DNA of 64,000 nt, taken from NCBI GenBank assembly GCA_017464525.1, contig JAFTZM010000043.1:1-64000 (forward strand), read 5' to 3'. The position numbers and the translations under genes were made by a program. The stretch comes from Clostridia bacterium. Its GTDB lineage: Bacteria > Bacillota > Clostridia > Oscillospirales > QAKW01. The notes under the pieces are model-generated. The model was not told the origin of the DNA, did not search any database, and saw only the letters and a list, made by a program, of their open reading frames with translations. Shown here in pieces: positions 43,140 through 52,530 of this stretch (position 1 is the stretch's first letter; the number at the start of each line of letters is the position of its first letter).

Positions 43140-45046
43140 TATTTTGCCTTTTTATTCCAAAGGGTGAACTTCAGCAGGCTGAGGATCACCAGGGCAAATA
43201 CGACCAGGCTGCCGATATTGGAGGCCCAAACAGGCAGATTCAGCAGGCCGGAGATATCCAGCACCTCGCCCACGCCAAATACGGCCAGAACAGCCAGCAG
43301 GATGCCCACCAGACCTTCGCCGGCGATCATACCGGAACAGAAGAGGATCCCGTTATTGATGATGCCCTTCTTTTTATCGCTTTCCTTCATGCGGTCAAAG
43401 AAGAGACGAACCAAGCCGCCCACCATAATGCAAGCGTTCAGCTGAACCGGCAGATAAACACCGATGGCGAAGGGCAGCACGGGGATGCCAACGATCTCCA
43501 CCACAATGGCAATGCATACACCGATCAGGATCAGGCCCCAGGGCAGATTGCCGCCCATAATACCTTCGATCACCATCTTCATCAGGGTAGCCTGAGGAGC
43601 AGCCAGTTCATCGGAACCGAAGCCCCAAGCGCTATCCAGCAGATAGAGGGTAGCGCCGATGGCCAGCGCAGAAGCAACCACACCAATGATCTCGCCGATC
43701 TGCTGCTTCTTGGGGGTGGAGCCCAGCAGGTAACCGGTCTTGAGATCCTGGGAGGTATCGCCGGAGATGGCGGCAACAATACAGATAATAGACCCAATAG
43801 CAATGGCCGCCTGCATCCCGGCAGCGCCGGATTCCCCGGTCACCTTCAGGATCAGGGTGGCGATCAGCAGGGTGGCGATGGCCATGCCGGAAACGGGGTT
43901 ATTACTGCTGCCCACCAGACCTACCATACGGGAGGAAACGGTGGCAAAGAAGAAGCCGAAAATAACCACAATAATAGCGCCGATCAAAGAAACAGGGATG
44001 GCAGGCACCAACCAAACCGCTAAGGTCAGAATCAAGATGGCGATCAGCACCAGCTTCATACTGATATCCTGCTCGGTACGGATGCCGGCACCCTTGGCGC
44101 CGCCAAAGCCCTTCATGGCATCTCGGAAGGTGCGCACGATGAGGGGCAGGGATTTGATCAGGCTGATGATACCGCCGGCTGCCAGAGCGCCTGCGCCGAT
44201 ATACCGCACATAGGTGCTCCAGATGCCGCTGGTACCGCTTGCCGCAAAGATAGCGCCGATGGACTCGGTGCCCGGATACAGCACCAGCTCAGCACCAAAG
44301 ATCACGATCATGGGGATCAGGATCGCCCAGCTGAGCACGCCGCCGGCAAACATATAAGAGGAGATGCGAGGGCCGCAGATGTAGCCCACGCTCATAACGG
44401 CGGGGTAGATCTGGGTACCGATGGCACCGGGATAGGTCTTGGTGGTGCCCTCCAGGGAAACCTCACCGGGAACCAGCTTCAACCCATCGATAATGAACTT
44501 GAAAAAGGCCGAAAAGCCCATACCGGCAAATACGGTACCGGCATTGGAGCCGCCTTCCTCACCGGCCAGCAGGACCTCAGCACAGGCCTGGCCTTCGGGA
44601 TAGGGCAGCACCCCATGCTCCCGCACGATGAGTGCGTTACGCAGAGGTACCATAAAGAATACGCCCAGCAGACCGCCGATCAAAGCGATCAGGGTGATCT
44701 CCAGAATACCGGGCTTCTCCATCACCCCTTCATTGGCCCATAAGAACAGGGCAGGCAGGGTGAAGATGGCACCGGCCGCCAAAGACTCACCGGCAGAACC
44801 GATGGTCTGCACGACATTACTTTCCAAAATAGAGTTTTTGCGCATAATCACACGGATCACGCCCATGGCAATAACAGCTGCAGGGATCGAAGCGGAGACT
44901 GTCATACCCACGCGAAGGCCTAAGTACGCATTCGCGGCGCCGAATACAACTGCCAGAATAACACCCATCACAATGGAGGTTACCGTCAATTCCGGGGTAA
45001 TTTTACTGGCAGGGATATAAGGCTTGAATTCTTTTTTCTCTTCCAT
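43139..45046 (-). CDS. OPT family oligopeptide transporter
   Basis: A 635-residue protein with about 15-16 membrane segments, of the oligopeptide transporter (OPT/YSL) family, which imports peptides or metal chelates with protons. Family motifs include GVILAVVFGAANAYLGLRVG (residues 29-48), YPEGQACAEVL and GDTSQDLKTGYLLG. No ATPase is associated, as expected. It is the first gene of a two-gene operon with a PqqD-like protein and has a strong promoter at 45094-45122 divergent from the SufC-like gene. Confidence 0.92.
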   Translation of the reverse strand: MEEKKEFKPYIPASKITPELTVTSIVMGVILAVVFGAANAYLGLRVGMTVSASIPAAVIAMGVIRVIMRKNSILESNVVQTIGSAGESLAAGAIFTLPALFLWANEGVMEKPGILEITLIALIGGLLGVFFMVPLRNALIVREHGVLPYPEGQACAEVLLAGEEGGSNAGTVFAGMGFSAFFKFIIDGLKLVPGEVSLEGTTKTYPGAIGTQIYPAVMSVGYICGPRISSYMFAGGVLSWAILIPMIVIFGAELVLYPGTESIGAIFAASGTSGIWSTYVRYIGAGALAAGGIISLIKSLPLIVRTFRDAMKGFGGAKGAGIRTEQDISMKLVLIAILILTLAVWLVPAIPVSLIGAIIVVIFGFFFATVSSRMVGLVGSSNNPVSGMAIATLLIATLILKVTGESGAAGMQAAIAIGSIICIVAAISGDTSQDLKTGYLLGSTPKKQQIGEIIGVVASALAIGATLYLLDSAWGFGSDELAAPQATLMKMVIEGIMGGNLPWGLILIGVCIAIVVEIVGIPVLPFAIGVYLPVQLNACIMVGGLVRLFFDRMKESDKKKGIINNGILFCSGMIAGEGLVGILLAVLAVFGVGEVLDISGLLNLPVWASNIGSLVVFALVILSLLKFTLWNKKAK

Positions 45047-45093
45047 GTTTACTCCCTCGTAGTTTTATTCGATTGCTTGGCACAATCTTTAGT

Positions 45094-45122
45094 ATTGTAG
45101 CATAGTTCACTACTTTAGTCAA
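45094..45122 (-). promoter_or_regulatory. Promoter of the OPT-PqqD operon
   Basis: TTGACT (45117-45122) and TACAAT (45094-45099) on the minus strand with 17 bases between. The spacer contains TAGTGAACTA, with TAGT/ACTA symmetry, which might be a regulator site. Confidence 0.72.
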
Positions 45123-45137
45123 GCACAGAATTTACTC

Positions 45138-45166
45138 TTGACCTTTTAAGAAATATTGGGTAGAAT
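45138..45166 (+). promoter_or_regulatory. Promoter of the SufC/SufB-like operon
   Basis: TTGACC (45138-45143) and TAGAAT (45161-45166), spacer 17 bases, 37 bases before the start codon. No IscR-type site was recognised. Confidence 0.68.
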
Positions 45167-45202
45167 ATAATATAGATTTTTTATAGATTGCGGAGGAAGC
45201 GA

Positions 45203-45925
45203 ATGCTTGAACTCAGAAACATCTCCTATGCCGCCGAGGGCGAGACCGGCGTTAAGGAAATTTTAAAGGATATCAGCCTGACCATCGACCAACGCTTTGT
45301 GGCCATCACCGGCCCCAACGGCGGGGGAAAATCCACCCTAGCCAAGATCATTGCCGGGATCTATACCCCCACTGCCGGTCAGATCATTTTAGACGGAGAG
45401 GATATCACAGATCTTTCCATCACCGAGCGGGCAAAAAAAGGCATCAGCTTTGCCTTTCAGCAGCCGGTGCGGTTCAAGGGCATCACCGTGAAGGATCTCA
45501 TCACCCTGGCCGCCGGCAGACCTATCAACATCAGCGAGGCCTGCGCCTACCTTTCCGAGGTGGGTCTTTGCGCCCGGGATTATATCAACCGGGAGATCAA
45601 CGCCAGCCTTTCCGGCGGCGAGGTCAAGCGGATCGAGATTGCTACCGTTCTGGCCCGGGGCACCCAGATCTCGGTATTTGATGAGCCGGAGGCCGGCATC
45701 GACCTCTGGAGCTTTTCCAACCTGATCCAGGTCTTTGAAAAGATGCACGAAAAGATCAACGGCTCCATTATCATCATTTCTCACCAAGAGCGGATCCTGA
45801 ACATTGCCGATCAGATCGTGGTGATCGCCGACGGTAAGGTGCGCACCAGCGGCAGCAAGGATTCCATTCTGCCGGAGCTGCTGCAAAAGAGCGAGCCCTG
45901 CAAAGTGCTCACAGACAAGCTTTAA
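45203..45925 (+). CDS. SufC-like ATPase (SmsC type)
   Basis: A 240-residue ABC ATPase without membrane part: Walker A GPNGGGKST (37-45), signature LSGGEVKR, Walker B ISVFDEPEAGID, which with GGEVKR marks the SufC group that powers Fe-S cluster assembly. The ATG at 45203 follows GGAGGAAGCGA; a TTG 15 bases earlier has no ribosome binding site. It stands 11 bases before a short SufB/SufD-like gene, and no SufS, SufU or SufD gene accompanies them. This matches the reduced SufBC (SMS) systems described in anaerobes and archaea. Confidence 0.88.
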   Translation: MLELRNISYAAEGETGVKEILKDISLTIDQRFVAITGPNGGGKSTLAKIIAGIYTPTAGQIILDGEDITDLSITERAKKGISFAFQQPVRFKGITVKDLITLAAGRPINISEACAYLSEVGLCARDYINREINASLSGGEVKRIEIATVLARGTQISVFDEPEAGIDLWSFSNLIQVFEKMHEKINGSIIIISHQERILNIADQIVVIADGKVRTSGSKDSILPELLQKSEPCKVLTDKL

Positions 45926-45936
45926 GGAGGAACACG

Positions 45937-46854
45937 ATGGATCAGATTCAAAAAACACTGCTGGAGCAGGTGGCCGATCTCCATGAGGTTCCCTCCGGCG
46001 CCTATAACATCCGTGCCAACGGCAAGTCTGCCGGGCGCAACACTACCGCCAACATTGATATTGTGACCAAAGAGGATCGGGACGGTATCGACATCATCAT
46101 CAAGCCCTTTACCAAGCATGAGAGCGTGCACATCCCGGTGTTGCTCAGCGAGACCGGCATCCAGGATCTGGTATACAATGACTTTTATATCGGGGAGGGG
46201 GCCGATGTGACCATCGTTGCCGGCTGCGGCATCCATAACGGCGGCAGCAAGGAATCCCGCCACGATGGGATCCACACCTTCCATGTGGGTAAAAATGCCA
46301 AGATCAAATATGTGGAAAAGCATTACGGCCAGGGCGACGGCAACGGCCAAAATGTGATGAACCCCACCACTGTAGTCGAGGTAGAGGACGGCGGCTACAT
46401 GGAGATGGAAACGGTGCAGATCAAGGGGGTCGACTCCACCAAGCGGGTCACCACCGCCAAGCTGGGCGCTGAAGCCACCCTGATTATCCACGAAAAGATC
46501 ATGACCCACGGGGAGCAATATGCAGAGACCGATTTTACGGTGGACATGGACGGCGAGGGCTGCCATACCAACCTGATCTCCCGTTCTGTGGCCAAGGGCA
46601 ACTCCCGGCAGATCTTCCGCTCTAATATTAAAGGAAACAACCGCTGCACCGGCCACTCCGAGTGCGACGCTATTATTATGGACCATGCGGTGGTGGCAGC
46701 CATCCCGGAGATCACCGCCAGCCATCTGGATGCCAGCCTGATCCACGAAGCTGCCATCGGCAAGATCGCCGGGGAGCAGCTGATCAAGCTGATGACCCTC
46801 GGCCTTACCGAGCAGGAGGCCGAGGAGCAGATCGTAAACGGATTTTTAAAATGA
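45937..46854 (+). CDS. Short SufB/SufD-like scaffold protein (SmsB type)
   Basis: A 305-residue member of the SufBD family, much shorter than SufB (about 465 residues). It keeps the beta-helix core and the conserved C-terminus with HLDASLIHEAAIGKIAGEQL and an end resembling the VNGF motif of SufB. With the SufC-like ATPase it would form a minimal Fe-S cluster assembly complex. A full N-terminal domain of SufB is lacking. AAGGAGG before the ATG; stop and next start overlap (ATGA). Confidence 0.86.
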   Translation: MDQIQKTLLEQVADLHEVPSGAYNIRANGKSAGRNTTANIDIVTKEDRDGIDIIIKPFTKHESVHIPVLLSETGIQDLVYNDFYIGEGADVTIVAGCGIHNGGSKESRHDGIHTFHVGKNAKIKYVEKHYGQGDGNGQNVMNPTTVVEVEDGGYMEMETVQIKGVDSTKRVTTAKLGAEATLIIHEKIMTHGEQYAETDFTVDMDGEGCHTNLISRSVAKGNSRQIFRSNIKGNNRCTGHSECDAIIMDHAVVAAIPEITASHLDASLIHEAAIGKIAGEQLIKLMTLGLTEQEAEEQIVNGFLK

Positions 46855-47303
46855 TCGATACCACTCTTTGCTATCTGGAACAAAACGAATGCTACCTGAT
46901 GCTCCACCGCATCAAAAAGGAAAAGGATGTAAATAAGGATAAATGGATCGGCGTGGGCGGCAAGCTGGAGCCGGGCGAGACCCCGGAGCAGTGCGCCCGC
47001 CGGGAAATTTGGGAAGAGACCGGCCTCACCGCAGAGAACCTGGAATACCGGGGAATCGTGGATTTCCGTTGCACCGGCTGGCCGGATGAACGGATGTATC
47101 TTTTCTGGAGCGATTCCTTCACCGGGGCGCTGAAGGAATGCGATGAAGGGACTCTGGAATGGGTGCCGAAGGAAAAAATGGACACCCTCCCCCAATGGGA
47201 GGGCGACCGGATCTTCCTGAAGCTGCTGGAGGAACGTGCCCCGTTCTTTCATCTGGACCTGCAATACGAGGGTGACAGATTAGTCAAACATACATTAAAA
47301 TGA
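46851..47303 (+). CDS. Nudix hydrolase (MutT-like)
   Basis: A 150-residue Nudix hydrolase. The Nudix box spans residues 37-59 and keeps all key residues (GKLEPGE and REIWEETGL). Most similar in build to 8-oxo-dGTP diphosphatases of Firmicutes, which clean the nucleotide pool; other nucleotide diphosphates are possible. It starts inside the end of the SmsB-like gene (ATGA overlap), so it is the third gene of this operon. A connection with Fe-S assembly is not obvious. Confidence 0.92.
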   Translation: MIDTTLCYLEQNECYLMLHRIKKEKDVNKDKWIGVGGKLEPGETPEQCARREIWEETGLTAENLEYRGIVDFRCTGWPDERMYLFWSDSFTGALKECDEGTLEWVPKEKMDTLPQWEGDRIFLKLLEERAPFFHLDLQYEGDRLVKHTLK

Positions 47304-47328
47304 GGAGAGCATTGGCTCTCCTCATTTT
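47297..47328. terminator. Bidirectional terminator
   Basis: A perfect 14-bp stem (47297-47310 with 47315-47328) around ATTG, with A and T ends on both sides. It serves the Nudix gene on the plus strand and the lipoprotein gene on the minus strand. Confidence 0.9.
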
Positions 47329-47815
47329 AATATGCCATAACCACCGGCTGTTCCCGGAATTCCACCGTAAAATCACAGCCTTCCACGTCGGTTTTTTTCA
47401 ATTCCAGCCCCATCAGGCAGTTGCCGAAGGCTTCATCCCCGCCGGGCGGAGCTCCGTTGACGGCGTGAACCGTGATCCGGGTTTCCTCCTTCACTACCCG
47501 TTCCACCCAAAAGGCCTGAGGAATATAGGGGCACTCGCCGTAAACCAGCAAAAGCGCAGAGGCTTGGAAAAATTCCTCGGTATAGGGATCGCCATCCGGC
47601 AGATCGATGGATAGATCCACCTTCCATTGCCGCTCAAAGGTCTGAAGTTCCTCCAAAGAGGAGATCAGCAACGGTTCCGGAAGTTCCATCTCTCCCCCGC
47701 TCAAAAGCGCCCGAAAGGTATGATCCAAGTCATCCTCTACCGGCTCTGCAGGAATCTTCCCGCACCCGGTAAGCAGGAGTAATCCTATACATAAAACCGC
47801 AAGTAATCTTTTCAT
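47327..47815 (-). CDS. Lipoprotein of unknown function
   Basis: A 162-residue secreted lipoprotein: basic N-terminus, hydrophobic segment and lipobox LLTGC with the lipidated cysteine at 18. The mature part (SSLEELQTFERQW, YTEEFFQASALLLV) slightly recalls the PrcB C-terminal-like domain seen in many clostridial lipoproteins, but I do not recognise a specific family. AAAGGAGGAA precedes the ATG. It stands alone between two terminators. Confidence 0.75.
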   Translation of the reverse strand: MKRLLAVLCIGLLLLTGCGKIPAEPVEDDLDHTFRALLSGGEMELPEPLLISSLEELQTFERQWKVDLSIDLPDGDPYTEEFFQASALLLVYGECPYIPQAFWVERVVKEETRITVHAVNGAPPGGDEAFGNCLMGLELKKTDVEGCDFTVEFREQPVVMAY

Positions 47816-47853
47816 AGCACTTCCTCCTTTTATAAGGAATACGAATCAGGGCA

Positions 47854-47894
47854 AAAAAATGTTGCAAAAAGCATGGCTTTTTGCAACATTTTTT
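47854..47894 (-). terminator. Terminator of the dnaX-recR-phosphomutase operon
   Basis: A perfect 19-bp stem (47854-47872 with 47876-47894) with a three-base loop and a T run on the minus strand directly after the phosphomutase stop. Confidence 0.92.
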
Positions 47895-47896
47895 CA

Positions 47897-49615
47897 TTAT
47901 TTCAGCAGTTTTCCGAAGATCTCGCTATAGACTTCGATCTTACTGTGGCAATCAAAGCGGTTCTCACCGGAGGTGAGGAAGTATGCCTTGACCTTGGGCT
48001 CAGTGCCGGAGGGACGAATGACCACATGGGTACCGTCCTCAAACACATAATACAGCACATCGGAGGTGGGCAGGGTGGTGACCCCTTCCTTGCCGGTAAT
48101 GAGATCCTTGGTAATATGCTCCTTATAATCCCGGAACTCGATCACCTTCTTGCCGCCGATGGTAGCAGGGACATCGCCCCGGAGACCCTTCATGATCTCG
48201 TCCATCCGCTGCTGGGGAATGACCGCCTCGATCTTGAAGCTTACGGTCTTTTCCTCAAAATAGCCGTAGCGCTTATAAAGGATCTCCAGCGCCTGAACCA
48301 GATTCCGGTTCTTATTCTTATTATACATAGCCATCTGGGCGATCAGCATGGATGCCACCAGGGAATCCTTATCCCGGGCGTAATCGCCCTTCAGGTAGCC
48401 ATAGCTTTCCTCAAAGCCGAAGAAGTAGCTGTAGCTGCCCTCGTTCTTGAATTTTTCCATCATCTCGCCGATGTACTTAAAGCCGGTGAGCACCTCAAAA
48501 TAGGCAACCCCGTTTTCGGCACAGATCTTAGCCGGCATCTTGGAAGAAACGATGGTAGAGACCACCGCGGGATTAGCCGGCATAATACCGGCCTCCTTCT
48601 GCACCTCGATCATGAAATCAAGGAGCAGAGCCGCCATCTGGTTGCCGGTAAAGAGGGTAACCTGATCGCCGTTCAGGGCGGCTACGCCCACCCGGTCGGC
48701 ATCGGGATCGGTGGCGATGATCAGATCCGCATTGACCTTTTTGGCCAGCTGCAGGCCCAGAGTGAAGCCTTCCTTTTCCTCAGGATTGGGAGATTTTACA
48801 GTGGGGAAATCCCCATCCGGAACCATCTGCTCTTCCACATAGTACACATTGGCTCCCAGTGCCTTGAAGATCTCGGGAACCAGCTTATAGCCGGTGCCGT
48901 GGAAGGGGGTATATACGATGGAAAGCTGCTTGGCTTCGGGCTTCAGCTCGCCCAGAGGCAGTTTTTCAGCCAATACACGGGCCAAATAGCGGGCATCGGT
49001 CTCTTCGCCGATGATCTCCAGAAGGCCCTTTTCCTTGGCCTCATCCTCGGCCATGACCTCCACCTTCAGCGGATCTACCTTCTGCATCTCGCCCAGAATG
49101 AAATCGGCCTGATCGCCGGAAAGCTGGGCACCGTCCTCAAAATAAGCCTTATAGCCGTTATATTCCTTAGGGTTATGGGAGGCGGTAATATTCACGCCGC
49201 CGATAGCGCCGAAATCCCGGATGGCAAAGCTCAGCTCCGGAGTGGGGCGCAGGGCATCAAACAGCCGCACATGGATCCCCAGCGCACACATGGTAAGGGC
49301 GGTCTCCATGGCGAAGCGCTTGCCGTTATTCCGGCAATCGTAGGCAATGACCACGCCGCGATCCATGGCTTCCTTGCCCAAGGAAACAATATAGTTTCCA
49401 AAGCCCCGGGAAGCCCGGCGAACGGTATAGATATTCATCCGGTTGGTGCCGGCACCCATGGTGCCCCGCAGGCCGCCGGTACCGAAGACCAGATCGCAGC
49501 CGAAGCGGGAGCGGATCTCATCGTCATTCCCGTGAACAGCGATCAGATCGGCCTTTAAACGGCCGTCCAGATCGTAAAAAGATAACCAACGTTCATATTC
49601 TGCCATATAGCTCAT
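47897..49615 (-). CDS. Phospho-sugar mutase (phosphoglucomutase type)
   Basis: Interconverts hexose 1- and 6-phosphates, probably glucose. The 572-residue alpha-D-phosphohexomutase has the phosphoserine loop TASHNPKEYNG (S near 146), the metal loop DPDADRVG, the sugar loop GFEESYGYL and the phosphate-binding RPSGTEPK. This build is the PgcA type of Firmicutes. AGGAGG stands upstream of the ATG. Last gene of the dnaX operon, one base after the TSCPD gene. Confidence 0.93.
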   Translation of the reverse strand: MSYMAEYERWLSFYDLDGRLKADLIAVHGNDDEIRSRFGCDLVFGTGGLRGTMGAGTNRMNIYTVRRASRGFGNYIVSLGKEAMDRGVVIAYDCRNNGKRFAMETALTMCALGIHVRLFDALRPTPELSFAIRDFGAIGGVNITASHNPKEYNGYKAYFEDGAQLSGDQADFILGEMQKVDPLKVEVMAEDEAKEKGLLEIIGEETDARYLARVLAEKLPLGELKPEAKQLSIVYTPFHGTGYKLVPEIFKALGANVYYVEEQMVPDGDFPTVKSPNPEEKEGFTLGLQLAKKVNADLIIATDPDADRVGVAALNGDQVTLFTGNQMAALLLDFMIEVQKEAGIMPANPAVVSTIVSSKMPAKICAENGVAYFEVLTGFKYIGEMMEKFKNEGSYSYFFGFEESYGYLKGDYARDKDSLVASMLIAQMAMYNKNKNRNLVQALEILYKRYGYFEEKTVSFKIEAVIPQQRMDEIMKGLRGDVPATIGGKKVIEFRDYKEHITKDLITGKEGVTTLPTSDVLYYVFEDGTHVVIRPSGTEPKVKAYFLTSGENRFDCHSKIEVYSEIFGKLLK

Positions 49616-49616
49616 C

Positions 49617-49868
49617 TTAGTTTTCCTCCTGATATTCTATTAGTGCCTGCGCCAACTGATCGGGGCAGGATGTGCCCTTAAAACCGCAGCAGATGCCGGA
49701 AAGGCGCTGGATGGCCTCTTCCACCGGCATTCCCTCTACCAGGGCACTGATGCCCTGCAGGTTGCCGTTGCACCCGCCTTCAAAACGGACATTATGGAGG
49801 GTTCCTTCCTCCGTGACATCAAAGGTGATACTCCGGGAGCAGGTGCCCCGGGTCTGATAGATATTCAT
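49617..49868 (-). CDS. TSCPD domain protein (TIGR03905 type)
   Basis: An 83-residue protein that consists of the TSCPD domain: VRFEGGCNGNLQGISALVEGM and the eponymous GTSCPDQLAQAL at 64-75. The same domain occurs at the C-terminus of some vitamin B12-dependent ribonucleotide reductases; free-standing copies have no known function, though four cysteines (9, 33, 50-51, 67 region) suggest metal binding. It overlaps recR by four bases. Confidence 0.88.
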   Translation of the reverse strand: MNIYQTRGTCSRSITFDVTEEGTLHNVRFEGGCNGNLQGISALVEGMPVEEAIQRLSGICCGFKGTSCPDQLAQALIEYQEEN

Positions 49869-50461
49869 TCAAAAGACCTCCTGTTCTCCATAGCCCGAGT
49901 GAGGGTGAGGCTATCGGCATATTCCAGCGTTCCGCCCACAGGGATCCCCAGCGCCAGGCCGGTGACCTTCACCTCAAAGGGCTTCAGTAATTTAAAGAGA
50001 TACAATGCGGTGGCCTGCCCCTCCACATTGGGAGAGGTAGCGAGGATGACCTCCTCCACCGGCTCTTCGGCCACCCGATGCATCAGCTCACGCACCTTCA
50101 GCTGATCGGCACCAATGCCATTGACCGGAGAGATCAGACCATGCAAAACATGGTAAGTGCCGTGGAAGGTGCGGGTGCGCTCCATGGCCTCCACATCCTC
50201 CGGCTTTTCCACCACGCAGATGGAGCCGGCCCGCTTTTCATCGGTACAGATGGGGCAAAGCTCCTGATCGGTCAGGTTCTGGCAGCGGGGGCAGCAATGG
50301 ATCAGATTTTTGGATGCCAGCAGGGTATCGGCAAATTCCTTCACCGCACTATCCCCCTGCGCCAGAATGAAATAGGCCATTTTCTGGGCCGTTTTGGCAC
50401 CCACGCCGGGCAGCTTGCCGAACTGCTCGATCAATTTATTCAGCTGCGCAATATTCGGCAT
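49865..50461 (-). CDS. recR: Recombination mediator RecR
   Basis: Works with RecO (and RecF) to load RecA at gaps. The 198-residue protein has the helix-hairpin-helix LPGVGAKTAQKMAYFIL, a C4 zinc finger (C57, C60, C69, C72) and a Toprim domain with the acidic-type motif ATSPNVEGQATALYL. It follows ybaB by five bases without a clear ribosome binding site, so it is likely translated by coupling. Confidence 0.96.
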   Translation of the reverse strand: MPNIAQLNKLIEQFGKLPGVGAKTAQKMAYFILAQGDSAVKEFADTLLASKNLIHCCPRCQNLTDQELCPICTDEKRAGSICVVEKPEDVEAMERTRTFHGTYHVLHGLISPVNGIGADQLKVRELMHRVAEEPVEEVILATSPNVEGQATALYLFKLLKPFEVKVTGLALGIPVGGTLEYADSLTLTRAMENRRSFE

Positions 50462-50466
50462 GGCGA

Positions 50467-50814
50467 TTAAAAGAGGCCGGGCATCCCGGGCAGGCCCATG
50501 CCGCCGGTCACAGCGCCCATCTTGCTTTCCATGGCCTCATCTGCCTTTTTGAGGGCTTCATTCACAGCAGCTACCAGCAGATCCTCCAGCATTTCCACAT
50601 CATCGGGATCCACCACTTCGGGCTTTACCTTCACTTCCAGCACTTCCTTTTTGCCGTTTACCTTGGCGGTAACCGCACCGCCGCCGGCAGCAGCTTCAAA
50701 TTCGGAAGCCTCCACCTCGGCCTGCGCATTGGCCATATCCTCCTGCATCTTCTGCACCTGGCGCATCATATCGCCGCGCTTCATATTGTATCCTTCGGGT
50801 AATCTTGCTTTCAT
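50467..50814 (-). CDS. YbaB/EbfC nucleoid-associated protein
   Basis: A 115-residue DNA-binding protein of the YbaB/EbfC family with a coiled helix ([21 protein letters not shown]), the beta core and a short C-terminal glycine-proline tail [10 protein letters not shown]. The dnaX-ybaB-recR order is widely conserved. It overlaps the dnaX stop by four bases, with AAAGGAG upstream. Confidence 0.95.
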   Translation of the reverse strand: MKARLPEGYNMKRGDMMRQVQKMQEDMANAQAEVEASEFEAAAGGGAVTAKVNGKKEVLEVKVKPEVVDPDDVEMLEDLLVAAVNEALKKADEAMESKMGAVTGGMGLPGMPGLF

Positions 50815-52349
50815 GATTTGATCTCCTTTAATAATTCCTGCAGCGGGTCGTCCTTTTGCAGGGCGGGGGCTGCTGCTTTTAATATAATATGATATTTTTG
50901 CCCAGCGGCAGCCTCGGCGGCGGCCTCCAGAGCGGCTTTATTTTCCGGCTGGCTCAAAAAGGTGATGCAGAATTCCTGATCCGAGGAAAGCACCAACTGA
51001 TTTCCCTGCACTGCAGGAGTGATATCCAGCAAAAAGCCCAGCATATTGGTGTGACCGGAATGGGAAAGCTGATCCTTCATCCCTTCCCAGAAGGGACATT
51101 CCCCGGCAGGGATCTCCGCAGCCGGCGGAGGCGCTGCCTCAGCGGCCTTTTGGGGCTCAGGCGGGGGCGGGGCCTCTTCAGTAGGAACCACAGGGATGGT
51201 TGCTACCGCAGGAACGCCCCGTTCCAGGCGGGCAACACGGGCACTCAAGGATGCCAGATCCTCCCCCAGTTCCTCCCGGCAGAGAGAGATCAGGGTCATT
51301 TCGGCCAGCAGGCTTTTATCGGCGGTGCGGCCCAGCTCCCAGATACCGTTCTGCAGGGTGCGCATCATCCGCATGATCACAGCGGTGGGCAGTTCCCGGG
51401 CGAGGGCGATCTTTTGCTGCAGCTCCCGGGCATCGCACTCGATCAGCTCGCCGGGCTCCTCACTGACGCTGCAGATCAAAAGATCCCGCAGCAGGGCAGA
51501 AAGATCGGCAAAAAGCTGGGCGGGGCCGGCATAACGCTCCCGGGCTTTTTTATAAAATTTCAGCAAGCCGGAAGCATCCCGCTTCCATGCCAGCTTCACA
51601 GCCTCCATCAACTGATCGCTGCCGCATACGCCAACGATCTGCTCCACCCTTGCCAGGGTGACCGGCTCATCCCCGTCCCGGCAACGGTCCAGCAGAGAAA
51701 GACCGTCCCGTAAGGCACCATCGGCCAGCCGAGCCAGCAAGGATGCCGCATCCGGCTCCAGAACAAAGCCCTCCTGCTCTGCCACATAGCTCAGCCGCCC
51801 GGCGATCAGTTCAGGGGTAAGCCGCTTAAAATCAAACCGCTGGCAGCGGGAAAGGATGGTGGCGGGGATCTTATGGATCTCGGTGGTAGCCAATACAAAG
51901 ATCACATGGCCGGGGGGCTCTTCCAGGGTCTTTAAGAGGGCATTGAAGGCCTGATTACTCAGCATATGCACCTCATCGATGATATAGACCCGGTATTTTA
52001 CGGCGGCGGGGGCATAGATCAGCTCCTCCCGCAGTTCCCGCACATCCCCCACGCCGGTATTGGTAGCAGCATCGATCTCCACCACATCCATGGTAGATTC
52101 ATTGAGGATGCCGGTGCATTGAGGGCAGGCGTTACAGGGATCCCCATCGTGGGGCTCGCTGCAGTTGACTGCTCTGGCCAGAATTTTGGCGCAGGTGGTC
52201 TTGCCGGTCCCTCGGGTGCCGCAGAACAAATAGGCATGGGAAATGTTCCCATCGGCGATCTGCGCCCGCAAGGTTTTTACAATATGCTCCTGCCCCACCA
52301 CATCGGAAAATGCAAGGGGGCGGTATTTTCGGTATAACGCTTGATACAT
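50811..52349 (-). CDS. dnaX: DNA polymerase III subunits gamma/tau
   Basis: Clamp loader ATPase of the replisome. The 512-residue protein has Walker A GTRGTGKT (44-51), a zinc site of C63, C72, C75 and C78, Walker [11 protein letters not shown], the sensor region and a proline/alanine-rich linker (about 388-418) before a tau-type C-terminal domain. No slippery sequence for a programmed frameshift was recognised, so a separate gamma form is not evident. AAGGAG before the ATG. First coding gene after the SRP RNA gene. Confidence 0.95.
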   Translation of the reverse strand: MYQALYRKYRPLAFSDVVGQEHIVKTLRAQIADGNISHAYLFCGTRGTGKTTCAKILARAVNCSEPHDGDPCNACPQCTGILNESTMDVVEIDAATNTGVGDVRELREELIYAPAAVKYRVYIIDEVHMLSNQAFNALLKTLEEPPGHVIFVLATTEIHKIPATILSRCQRFDFKRLTPELIAGRLSYVAEQEGFVLEPDAASLLARLADGALRDGLSLLDRCRDGDEPVTLARVEQIVGVCGSDQLMEAVKLAWKRDASGLLKFYKKARERYAGPAQLFADLSALLRDLLICSVSEEPGELIECDARELQQKIALARELPTAVIMRMMRTLQNGIWELGRTADKSLLAEMTLISLCREELGEDLASLSARVARLERGVPAVATIPVVPTEEAPPPPEPQKAAEAAPPPAAEIPAGECPFWEGMKDQLSHSGHTNMLGFLLDITPAVQGNQLVLSSDQEFCITFLSQPENKAALEAAAEAAAGQKYHIILKAAAPALQKDDPLQELLKEIKS

Positions 52350-52530
52350 TCAAACTCCTTAAGGGATTTTTTAGGTCACTTGTAACCCTCGAGATTTTCG
52401 TTTGTTGCAGCACGGCGAGAGATTTTTTGACTCCTTGTACCAAAAGTGCAGAGCATACTTTGTGTATGGTCGAGCATTTTGGAGCAAAGAGACGGAAAAA
52501 GATCCGCCGTGATGCGGCAAAAAGAAAACT
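52350..52530 (-). other. Leader region between the SRP RNA and dnaX
   Basis: These 181 bases hold no gene. A short hairpin with arms GCCG and CGGC near 52506-52519 is followed on the minus strand by CTTTTT and may back up the SRP RNA terminator. The remaining 140 bases contain scattered short A/T runs and a small hairpin (GGTTAC/GTGACC, near 52373-52386). A dnaX promoter could not be pinned down. Confidence 0.4.

Noticed and set aside
50811-52349. Programmed frameshift in dnaX
   Set aside because: No A-rich slippery heptamer followed by a stem was seen at the gamma/tau boundary.
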